A DNA stretch of 64,000 nt, taken from assembly GCA_905221605.1 (NCBI GenBank), contig CAJNDS010002626.1:274315-338314 (forward strand), given 5' to 3'. The notes below the pieces were generated by a model. It was not told the origin of the DNA, did not search any database, and saw nothing but the letters and a program-made list of their open reading frames with translations. Shown here in pieces: positions 54,889 through 64,000 of this stretch (position 1 is its first letter; every line of letters begins with the position of its first letter). The DNA comes from Symbiodinium natans (lineage: Eukaryota > Sar > Dinophyceae > Suessiales > Symbiodiniaceae). A program made the translations under genes and the position numbers.

Positions 54889-55245
54889 TTAAGTCTGATC
54901 TCTTGCTCTTACTGCTTGACCTTCACGACGCTTCTTTTCTTTTACTGCGTCTGTCAAATCCAAGTCTTCTGGTAGTTGCCATACTGGTCCAACCTGCTTC
55001 TTGCCACTGTTGGTCGTTCCGCTCTGCTTGCTGCCATCCCCAGCCTTTGCCAGGTTTGTCGGCTTATTTCCTTTGCCCTTCTTGTTGTACTGGAGCTGTT
55101 CTTGTAGGCGTTCTTCGTGAACAAGCTTCTCCACCTTTGGTCTGTTCTTCTTGCCATCGAGTGCCATCGCACTTCCTTCTTGTTGTTCAACCAAACAGAG
55201 TGCTTCCTGTAAATGTCCACCGTTCCAGGTCTCACGTCCCTTCAC
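54889..55245 (-). other. Possible minus-strand ORF, basic, unknown
   Basis: 118 codons on the minus strand with protein-like composition (RPKVEKLVHEERLQEQLQ; KKGKGNKPTNLAKAGD), reminiscent of a gag nucleic-acid-binding tail. No zinc knuckle is visible. Low confidence. Confidence 0.2.
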
Positions 55246-56178
55246 GGGCGCATTCTTGAACTCTGGGGCTTCTTTCTTGTCTTCTCGGGCTGCTCTGTAC
55301 TGCTGCGTCTATGCCGTTCTCCTTCTGCCACGCCTTCGCTTGCTCCATTCTCTCTTCAACTTCTTTCTCTCGAGCGCCAACGCTTTGTCGACTTTCTCCT
55401 GGTCAATCTAATCTCAATGTGTCTCGAGAAGTCCAGTAATTGTTTTAAGAAGTTTCCAGGAAGGCATAGGACCCCTCCTACCGGGCCTGGAGGCAAAGAG
55501 CTCAGCCTAGTGAGCCTAACTAGAAGTAGAGAAGAACAAGTGGTTGTACAGAAGTTTCGAGAAAGGATCATGTACAGTTTTTCGATCCAAGAACCAAGGG
55601 CAGAAGTACAGCCAGGTAAAAGACCAAAAGCAATGGAGACGAAAGTCCCTGGCTACAGAAAGCTTTTGACTTTTACGAGTTTTGAAGAACACGAAACCCG
55701 CAAGAACTTTCTGAGGCGGGGTGTTCGATTGTCACGTGCATGAGCACCCCAAGTAGGAGCATTAGCAGTCCATGTATAGAACAGTTACAGCAGAGCATGC
55801 AAGCATGACTGAGTCATGGAAAGATTGCATGGTGACTTAGAGGCTTAAGCACCGCCCCCCAGTGCGGAGCAGGAAAAGTTAGACCGTAAGTGTTTTGTTT
55901 GTAGAGTGGGAAGATGGCTGTAGAAGCCATGATTTTCAACATGACAAGTGGCAGTGAAAGCTCTTGCTTGGACTTCGTAACGACAAAGGCATACTGAATT
56001 GCATGGAGCAAGGGAGGGCTGTCAGTGCAGGCATTTTGGTTGGCTGTGACCATTCCTCGAGAAGCTCATTTCTCTGAAGAATGTCCCTTATTCCCAGCAG
56101 CTGCGTTAGTCTATCAACCCCTTCACAACTGCCCGTAGCTATGACGTAAGGGGCCTGCTGATCAATTACAGTTCCAAG
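55246..56178. other. No gene supported
   Basis: Short open frames occur on both strands, but none has a recognisable motif. This may be decayed retrotransposon sequence. Confidence 0.4.
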
Positions 56179-57760
56179 TCATCCTTGTCGCAAGAGAGAG
56201 GTGGCAAGCCGGTGTTTTGCCGTCGGGTCGTATTCGTCTTGGCACCTGAGGCTCACCATCCTTCCCTGTCCAATCTTAATGGTCTTGTTCTGATTTCGAA
56301 TATAGTGCTGATATGGAGTTTCAGAAAGCGGGTTCATCGGTTTAGAAGCCCATGTAGGCGCGTCAACAACCTCTTGCAAAAGGTCGATATGACCTTCAAA
56401 AGGACCAAACTCGATGACTTTAATTTGCAACATTTCCTGCGCAAGCTGTGGTTGCGCAGTGAAATGACAGACAGGCGTAATGGTGTCGTCATCTCTCCTG
56501 ACATGTACTACACCAAGTACGCATAATCCAATCTGCAGACCACTTAGCTACAGCTCAATCGATGGGATATCAGGCATCCTTGCTGGGAGGGCAATTTGAA
56601 GGGATATCTCCTCAGAGCTTCCTGGGGCAGTGAGGGACCACTCCACCCTCCTGGTATTTTTCCGCGTATCCGAGAGGCTAAACTTTGCCGCTTTCAGCGT
56701 AATGCTGTCCGGAATATGTACGTGACAGCTGCGAAGTTCCAAAATGGCTTTCTGGAAGTTGAAGGCATCTGTGTATAATCTCAAATACTTGCCCGGAAGG
56801 CATGAAGGATCCGAAGCTGATTCAGCTTAAAATGGATTTCGAAAGCCTCAGCGCTCTTTTCTTTATTGTCAAGTGGGAAAGGGATGTCGATGTATTAGGA
56901 AAACCTTTCATGGGCGAGACTCCAAGCCAAACCTGTAACTCAACTTGGCCTGATCTGGCTGCGAGTTTGCTGAGTGCCTGATCATGCAACTGCGTCAAGT
57001 CATGATGGATTGCTTTGAGTTTGAAAGCATCAACATTGGTTGCTATCAACGCAATGTCCTGTCTGTTTGGCATATCGCTCAGAAAGCGTGGCATGGCTAT
57101 GTGGAGACTTTGAGTTCGTTGTTTTGCAGGACGATGCGTCCTGCAACCTCAGAGAGGTTGGAGTCGAAACGTCGACACCTGCGTCCGGCAATCTTCTTGG
57201 TAACGGACTCACATCTGCGCCTGAATCCAAGATCACCACATGTTGCTTTGTGTCCAACTGGACCATTCATTATTGTCGATATCCTGCTCCCAAGCTTGGC
57301 CATGCTTTGTTTGCTTTGTTTGCTTTGTTTCCTTTGTTTCCTTTGTTTCCTGTGTTTCCTGTGTTTCCTGTGTTTCCTTTGTTTCCTTTGTTTCCTTTGT
57401 TTCCTTTGTTTCCTTTGTTTCCTTTGTTTCCTTTGTTTCCTTTGTTTCCTTTGTTTCCTTTGTTTCCTTTGTTTCCTTTGTTTCCTTTGTTTCCTTTTCC
57501 ACCTCCTTTTTCGTGCACTGCATCAACTTCCATCGGTGTGGTCCTTGATCTGCATTCGAACTGCTCGCTGTGTTCGAAATTGTCTTTTGCTTCAACACCG
57601 TCTGGTAGTTCCATGTCTTGCTGCTTTGTTCGCGCGAAAGAATTGCCTGTTACACTGACATGTAGTTGGTTCCTTCGGGCATCAGTAAGGTGGTCCCTCA
57701 GTGCCTTTGGCGAACATCGAAGCAATACTCCCATCAACAAATCTCGATCGTAGGTCTTTC
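56179..57760 (-). pseudogene. copia-3 gag C-terminus and protease, on the minus strand
   Basis: On the minus strand, from 57760 downward: KTYDRDLLMGVLLRCSPKAL (gag-like), MEVDAVHEKGGG and a long GNK repeat. In another frame (57266-57030) comes VVILDSGADVSPLP, a retroviral-type aspartic protease active site, followed by LRLQDAS. Weaker open frames continue to 56179. The frames change between gag and protease, so it is broken. It lies back to back with the plus-strand integrase at about 57765. Inverting this block would restore the copia order gag-protease-integrase. Confidence 0.65.
57305..57500 (-). repeat. 9-bp coding repeat (GGAAACAAA)n in copia-3 gag
   Basis: About 20 copies of TTTGTTTCC on the plus strand, coding GNK repeats on the minus strand. 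It reads open in all frames, so the plus-strand frames (FPLFPLF, CFLCFL) are artefacts. Confidence 0.9.
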
Positions 57761-57764
57761 CTGA

Positions 57765-60700
57765 AGCAATTTTGGCAGTTGAGCTGACCAAGCTGCTGTC
57801 GTACCTTGGACACAGGAAAATCACCTTACGTGCTGACCCCGAACCGTCATGCGCTGCGCTTGCAAATGCTGTCCAGGCCTTCAGGCACCGTATCGGTATG
57901 GAAACGCATATCGAACAAACCCCTGTTGGAGAGCGCCAAGGCAACCACGCTGAGGGTGCCATCGAACGCATCCGACAGCTAACAGGGACCATGTTGGCTG
58001 AGCTTGAGGATCGATTGAAAATCCAAATCAAGACGTTCGACCCGCTGCATCACTGGTGCTGGCGCCACGCCAGCTGGACTCTCCAGCTTTTTGGTGTCAC
58101 ACAAAACCTAACGCCGTGGGAGAGAGTGCATGCATCCCCATATGGAGGCAAACTTGTCCGTTTCGCAGAGTGCGTCCTGGCACGCGTGAAAACTGCCACA
58201 AAGGGCAAACCACGGTGGCTTCGGGCCATGTGGCTGGGCAAATCAGATGTTTCTGATTGTCACCTGTTTGCACTTCATCAGGTCGTCTTGTGGTTGCTAG
58301 ATCTGTCCGACGCACCACGTGTGAGTATGATCCCAGCCTTGTGACAGTACTGCAAGACACACCTGACAAGCATGTGTCATTCCTTGCTGGAGGTGTCGGA
58401 GCAAGCCGAAATCAACTTCAACCAAAGCCTGTTACAGGAGAAGGTCCGGGCAGTGGGAGTGAGGTTGCAGCCAGCGACCCACCAACTGAGAATGAAGATG
58501 TCGTGGACATTCCACACGATATTGCACTTGCCCCTTCTTCTGTGAGATTGCCTGCTGAAGGCATGCCTGCAACACCTGACCAAACCCTAGGTATTCAGTC
58601 AGGCGGTTGCCGGCCTAATCTACAACCTGTGCAGGAACATTCACAACCTTCCAGACTTCCATCACGTGCAGCTGCAGCACCTCCCGAGAGTGCTTTGGCG
58701 ATAGGAGATCCCATGCCATCGCCTGCACCGACCCCGAACCCTAGTTTGGGTTTAGGCCTTAACCCAGGTCAACCAACCACCCCGCTTGATGAACTAGGTG
58801 AGCTAGATGGTTTAGACAGTGCCATGGCTGAACTTGAACAGGTTCATGAAAGGGCTGAAATTGGGGAGGATAGTCAGGAGTCCAAGCGTCAGAGGATCCG
58901 TGCAGTGAATGCCCATCACCACAACGACGAGGTTGTTCACCTTGAGGACCTAGAACTTGACTCAGATGCTGATCTCAGCGAGTCAGTTGAGGATCCACCC
59001 GCTTGGAATGCATCCGACAACTTTGAGGATGCAGGAAACATCCCTGAGGAGTTGTGGAGGCCGTCTGGGGCCGGTGAGCCTCAGCTCTCGACTGAAGAAT
59101 TGGAAGCATTCGAGTTAGCCCGACTCGAAGCCATGTGTGTTCTTGAAAGGCTGCCACAGCTGACTTCAGCGCCTCAGCACCAAAATGGTCAAAACGTGGA
59201 GAATAAAACCATCTCCACGCGGAGACGGAAAGGCATTTCTCCGTAGGGCCCGTTTTGTAGCCAGAGAGTTCAGGTGGCTCAGTGCCATGGTCGACAACGA
59301 GGTGTTTGCACCTGCCTCGTCTAATGCGCTGCTACGAGTCCTGCCGGCTTGTCGCACGGCAGCCAGAGCATTGGACAGCGCTATCCTTAGATGTCGCAGA
59401 TGCCTACCTCACGGTTCCGCAAGCCGTGGACACCGTAGTATCCATTTGGGTGCGAGGTGAACAAAGGCGCTATAGACTCCTTAGAAACCTTCCAGGTCAG
59501 CGTTCAGGTGCCAAGGACTGGTCTGAAGCATTCCAGTCATACTTGATAGAGAAGCTGGCCATTGAGCCGCTTGCAGAAGCTCCAGCCCTGTTCTTCATTC
59601 CTGGGAGTTCAGATGAGGGCTATGGCGGGGGAGGCGGGGGTCTGTGCCATGTTGATGACCTTTTCGCAGTTGGAGCCGATCCAACAACGCAAAGGCTTAG
59701 CGAATGTGTGAGGGCCAAGTACCGATGCACGATTTCCTTCTTGAAGCAGCCTGGTGATGAGATCAACTTCTTGAAGAGGAAGCACAAGTGGGCATTGAGT
59801 GACGTGCTAGCCATCATGCCCAACCCGAAGCATGTAGAAGGTCTTGCTGTGTTGCTTGGTGTTTGTGCGCAACGTCCTAGGGACAGTCCCTTGCCCACAG
59901 GCGGAACCCTTCCGCTGTGGATACAGCTTGCGCCCCTTGACGATGTCAGGTCAGGGATCTACAGAATGTGCATCGGGGTACTTCTGTATGTGTCCAGCGA
60001 TTATCCTGCAGCCCAGTTTGGCGTAAAGACGCTAAGCAGCATGTGTGGGAAGCCAAACGAAGGGGCATGGCGATGCCTCAGGCATCTGGTGAACTATATG
60101 TTCTTGCCTTCGGACTGAGGGTAAAGGCGCTGGCCTAGTCGTCCCGTGATGACACTCACACTTTAGAGGTGTTCGCTGATGCTGATTGGTCAGGAACCGA
60201 TCGACAAGAAAGAGCACCAGTGCAGGATGCATTGCCTTTGACGGCATGGTTGTTCACACGTTTTCAAGAAGCCAAAGCTGCGTAAGCCTAAGCAGTGGTG
60301 AAAGTGCATATATTGCATGCGTGAGCGCAACATGCGACGGCATCTTCCTTCGTAGTGCCCTTCAACACATCTTACGCACCAATGTGTCCATGCATTTGTT
60401 CACAGATTCAAGTGCAGCTCGCGGCATTGTGGGCAGACAGGGATGTGGACGTCTCCGTCACATTTCTGGTCGCCTGTTATGGCTACAGGACTTCCTGTTC
60501 AAATGGAAGAAAGCATCGCTCCACGCGGTGCCGACCTTGACGAATCCAGCTGACTTGTTTACAAAGTCTTTGTCAGGGGCCCGTATCCGCACTTTGAGCC
60601 ACATCCTTGGGATCCGTGATTCGCATGACGGATTTTCTCTTGTTGGGACGACTGAGTTTTAGGAGCAGCAGCGCCGTGAGCAGGCAAAGAAGTTTCTTCG

Positions 60701-60887
60701 TGCTGTGAGGAGCACAGGTCGTGGAAATGCCGAGGCGTTGCAATTGCTTGCGTTGTTGGTCCAGGTCATGGGCAACAAGGCTACGGATGTTGAAGTGCGA
60801 GCAGAGTTTGTGCCTGACTCGCCAGTGTCAACTGACGAGGATTCGAGCCCGTGCTGGAAAGGGTGTGGACCCTCGGGGCGGCACTAA
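57765..60887 (+). pseudogene. copia-3 pol: partial integrase, RT, RNase H
   Basis: Integrase starts mid-domain: ITLRADPEPSC (about 57823) and HAEGAIERIRQ with catalytic Glu (about 57949); the zinc domain and first Asp are missing. A disordered linker follows (58380-59180). The RT reads VKTWRIKPS...RARFVAREF (59185 on), then in another frame LSLDVADAYLTVP (about 59387) and CHVDDLFAVG (about 59644). RNase H has FADADWSG (about 60170), SLSSGESAYIA, FTDSSAARGIVG (about 60397) and NPADLFTKS (about 60542). At least three frame changes and an in-frame TAG at 60660 (the frame continues to 60887 with a helical tail) show decay. Confidence 0.8.
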
Positions 60888-61149
60888 GGGTCGTCAGCGA
60901 CTCGACGAGCACCCCCCTTTCCCCCACTCGGCGGCGCCAGGGCGACAGTGCCTTTCCTCCCCATCTTCAGAGTCCATGATACACTCTTATTGCAAAAGAA
61001 GGTGGCCTTTCGTGGTAAGTTTCCGAGCACACAATGCAGTGATTTGATTTTGGTCACCAATTGGTGAGAGGACAAGGGAGGCTCGGAGGCAGGCGAGTTT
61101 TGTTGCGGCTACAACTGGATGTTATTAAATTTTGGTTTTGTTTTGCAAG
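60888..61149. other. Non-coding spacer after copia-3 pol
   Basis: No ORF supported. gtggtaagtttc (61011) has a splice-donor look, but no paired acceptor is evident. Confidence 0.4.
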
Positions 61150-61925
61150 CGTGGTCGCCCCTGGTGCTTTGTGCTCCCCCTGCATCTGGCGCACGCTTGT
61201 TGGGGTCTGATCCGTTTCGATCCGTTATGGTTACTTTCTCTGGCCAGTCAATGTTCTGAGAGTGGGTCCTCGTGTACTCTCTTGACATGCTGATTTGTTC
61301 ATGTGAGTTGCGTGTCGCCCCCGGTGCTGGAGCTGTGTGCTCCCCCTGCATCTGGCGCACGCTTGATCCGTTTCGATCCGCTATGGTTACTTACTCTGGC
61401 CAATCAATGTTCTGAGAGTGGGTCCTCGTGTGCTTTCTTGACGTGCTGATTTGTTCATGTGGGTTGCGTGTCGCCCCCGGTGCTGGAGCTGTGTGCTCCC
61501 CCTGCATCTGGCGCACGCTTGTTGAGGTCTGTTCCGTTTCGATCCGCTATGGTTACTTACTCTGGCCCGTCAACGTTATGAGAGTGGGTCCTCGTATGCT
61601 CTTTCGACATACTGTTTTGTTCATGTGGGTTGCGTGTCGCCCCCGGTGCTGGAGCTGTGTGCTCCCCCTGCATCTGGCGCACGCTTGTTGAGGTCTGTTC
61701 CGTTTCGATCCGCTATGGTTACTTACTCTGGCCCGTCAACGTTATGAGAGTGGGTCCTCGTATGCTCTTTCGACATACTGTTTTGTTCATGCGGGTTGCG
61801 TGTCACCCCCGGTGCTGGAACCTGCCTCTGGCGCGCTTGTTGGGGTTCGTTCCGTTCTTGGTCCGTTGTGGTTTCTCCCTCCGGCCCGTTATTGTTGTGA
61901 GAGTTGTTTTCCTCCTCGGAGCAGG
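61150..61925 (+). repeat. Tandem repeat, five copies of about 155-167 bp
   Basis: Units start with gtcgccccyggtgct at about 61154, 61314, 61469, 61636 and 61802. Shared phrases are gcgcacgcttgttg, tccgtttcgatccg, tgagagtgggtcctcg and tttgttcatg. Confidence 0.92.
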
Positions 61926-61944
61926 GGTGAAGGTTTTCGTCGGG

Positions 61945-62720
61945 GTCAAGCTTGCTTTGCACTTGGCCTGATGATTCCGTGTGTTGGGTATGCTTGCTAC
62001 ATTGCTTGTTGCGACGATGTGAGGCCCTGGTTGCTACATTGGTCGATCCTCGTTTTGGGCTGGTTGTGTATGGAGTTTTTGAGCTTGCTTTGCACTTGGC
62101 CTGATGATTCCGTGTGTTGGGTATGCTTGCTGCGTTGCTTGTTGCGACGATGTGAGGCCCTGGTTGCTACATTGGTCGATCGTCGTTTTGGGCCGGTTGT
62201 GTGTGGAGTTTTTGAGCTTGCTTTGCACGGCCTGATGATTCCGTGTGTTGGGTATGATTGCCACGTTGCCTGTTGCGACGATGTGAGGCCCTGGTTGCTA
62301 TATTGGTCGATCTGCTTTGCACTTGGCCTGATGATTCCGTGTGTTGGTGTGACGATGTGAGGCCCTGGTTGCTACATTGGTCGATCGTCGTTTTGGGCGG
62401 GTGTGTGTGGGGTTTTGAGCTTGCTTTGCACTTGGCCTGATGATTCCGTGTGTTGGGTATGATTGCTGCGTTGCTTGTTGCGACGATGTGAGGCCCTGGT
62501 TGCTATATTGGTCGATCTGCTTTGCACTTGGCCTGATGATGATTCCGTGTGTTGGGTATGCTTGCTACATTGCTTGTTGTGACGATGTGAGGCCCTGGTT
62601 GCTACATTGGTCGATGGTCTTTTTGGGCCGTGTGTGCATGGTGTTTTTGAGTTTGCTTTGCACGTGGCCTGTTGATTTCGTTTGTTGTCGATGCTTGCTG
62701 GCAAATTGCTTGTTGTGACG
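61945..62720 (+). repeat. Tandem repeat, seven copies of about 95-133 bp
   Basis: Units start near cttgctttgcacttggcctg at about 61951, 62084, 62217, 62311, 62420, 62517 and 62652. Full units (about 133 bp) mix with units lacking the cgttttgggc...ttttgag segment. Confidence 0.92.
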
Positions 62721-63039
62721 ATATTCTTTTCGCTGGGTGTGCGTGCTACATTGGTCGTGGGCTGAACCCCCGCTGCAGCTGACAGTGCCTTTCTCCATGT
62801 GTAACGTTTGCACTGCCTCCTTACATCTGTTTGTGCTTTCGATGCGCTGGTAAACATACAATTTGATGAGAAAGTCGCCCTTGTTTGCTCGATTTTCGCT
62901 TGCCTTATGTTGCTGGTTGGCGACCCTTGGCTGCACTAGCTAATTCCCCCACTTGAACTCTGCGACGGAGGGGGGCGATGACGCTTGCGGAGCCCCCCTG
63001 AGAAGTTGAGAGGGACGTGGGAGGCAGGCCGCACCGTAA

Positions 63040-63878
63040 GTGCTGGTCGACACTCACTCACTCACTCACTCGAGCCCGTGGATCAGCTTTGTCTTTGTCG
63101 TCGTCGCAACAGTGTGCATTGCGTTCCTGCTTGGCCGTGCCAGTGCGTCCCTTTTGGAGTGGTTTAGGTTTGAAGCAACAGAGGCTCAGCAGCCATTGCT
63201 AGCCGAAGCACCTGCTCTTGCAGAAAACCTTGATGTGCTTTCTGACGATAGCCATGAAAGTCTTGGTTTGCAGCATTACTCACCGCGAACTCGTGGTGCA
63301 GAGATCCTCGGTCGGTCACGAGTCGCCGCCTGTAACACCGAGTGAATCTGAACTTGAATCTGAGCAGCCAGACTCAGCGCCGGCAGGTGACGCCGCAGCT
63401 AAAAGATGTTCCAGCTATTCCTGTGACTCCAGCTGGTCAGACAGCTAACGTGCAGCAGCCTGCATTGCTGCAGGATGATGACATCCTTCGGGTGAGGGAA
63501 GATGCTGATGTATGGATTGCCCCAAGAAGTGGAATTCGCTTTCATTTTCTTGGTGAGTGCGATGGTCTTAGAAGGGCCTGTCAGGCTCGTAGACTGATGT
63601 ATGGCCAGCTGCAGTTTGAGTTTCCTGGTCAGTATGAGTGCCAGTTGTGGACTCGAGAGCTTGCACGTCGCCAGGACATTGCACGATTGGCCACCATGTA
63701 CCACATTCTGCATGTGCATGGCCGACAACTGCCAAATCCCATGCTTCAGATCCTTCCAGAGCCCGAGCCGCATGATGATACGTCAATGAGCCCAATCACG
63801 ATGACCCGCGTCTTTTCGTTGCATGTGTGTTTTAATGAAGCAGAATTAGATAGACGCAATTTCTTGAAACGCTCATGA
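63040..63878 (+). pseudogene. Membrane protein and His/Cys module 3' of copia-3 (two frames)
   Basis: Frame 1 (63040-63345) has a strong membrane span (WISFVFVVVATVCIAFLLG) followed by an acidic Ala/Glu-rich segment. Frame 3 (63342-63878) continues with an acidic Gln-rich stretch and then IRFHFLGECDGLRRACQ...YECQLW, a variant of the His-x4-Cys...Cys module, and a helical tail. The two frames overlap by four bases, which suggests an indel or frameshift. The order (membrane span, linker, His/Cys module) is that of 3934-4559 after copia-1. Confidence 0.5.
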
Positions 63879-64000
63879 TGTCTCTTGTGGATGCAGTCGC
63901 TGGCTGGTACCACTGTACCTGAGCTTGTGTGCAAATTTTCTTGAAGTGCAGTGGAGTAAACTCAAATCTCTAAGAGATTGGCAAATTCTGCATGTGGCCG
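63879..64000. other. Window end, nothing recognised
   Basis: No ORF or repeat supported. Confidence 0.5.

Noticed and set aside
57040-57753. Plus-strand ORFs with FPLFPLF and CFLCFL repeats
   Set aside because: They are the complement of the GNK-coding 9-bp repeat of the minus-strand gag.
61010-63036. Intron from gtggtaagt (61011) to the membrane ORF, or one starting at caccgtaagt (63030)
   Set aside because: Donor-like strings alone are weak evidence. Dinoflagellate introns use several donor types, and no paired acceptor joining compatible frames was found.
1-64000. tRNA, rRNA or spliced-leader RNA genes
   Set aside because: No cloverleaf or rRNA core was recognised, and only 3' fragments of the spliced leader occur, not a full leader followed by a donor.

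Overview
The window looks like a repeat-rich stretch of a dinoflagellate nuclear genome, probably Symbiodiniaceae-like. The evidence is almost pure retrotransposon content, relics matching the 3' end of the dinoflagellate spliced leader (TTTTGGCTCAAG), CCCTAAA telomere-type repeats, no rRNA or tRNA genes that I can see, and no bacterial operon signals. I cannot name the species. I see no intact ordinary host gene.

Layout. Positions 1-4559 hold the 3' part of a Ty1/copia element (copia-1), followed by a small membrane/zinc-module ORF. A second copia element (copia-2) spans 5779-49566. It has inverted-repeat LTR ends, a PBS, a PPT and a CAAAC target duplication on both sides. It is only about 9.4 kb once its nested insertions are removed. 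A tyrosine-recombinase (DIRS/PAT-like) element, DIRS-1 (11245-19908), sits in its integrase. Three head-to-tail LINE units (23504-49170) sit in its 3' LTR, separated by four copies of one 14-bp target duplication. The first unit, LINE-a, is itself hit twice. A 3.2-kb foldback-type element (30936-34163) carrying telomeric and subtelomere-like repeats, with a 9-bp duplication, lies in its third ORF. A second tyrosine-recombinase element, DIRS-2 (34989-43980), lies in its 3' UTR. From 49572 to 57000 there is old flank: a decayed copia RT/RNase H, AT-rich duplications and GAT microsatellites. From 57030 to 63878 there is a decayed copia element (copia-3) whose gag-protease half is inverted relative to integrase-RT-RNase H, then two tandem-repeat arrays and another membrane/zinc-module ORF.

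How the genes work together. Each element carries its own replication set: gag, protease, integrase, RT and RNase H in copia; recombinase, gag, RT and RNase H in the two DIRS-type elements; ORF1, endonuclease-RT-RNase H and ORF3 in the LINE. Beyond these, two observations stand out. (1) The pol genes of both tyrosine-recombinase elements carry, before the RT, a region with the layout of a cytosine-C5-methyltransferase-like fold and then a region with the HxD...H...R layout of a TET/JBP-like 2-oxoglutarate dioxygenase. Both intact copia pol genes end in a related methyltransferase-like region. (2) About 30 copies of a small hairpin occur in the LINE units. Its outer arms are CCTC/GAGG, it has a single bulged T, and its inner pairs covary. 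The LINE 3' tail has a hairpin of the same topology.
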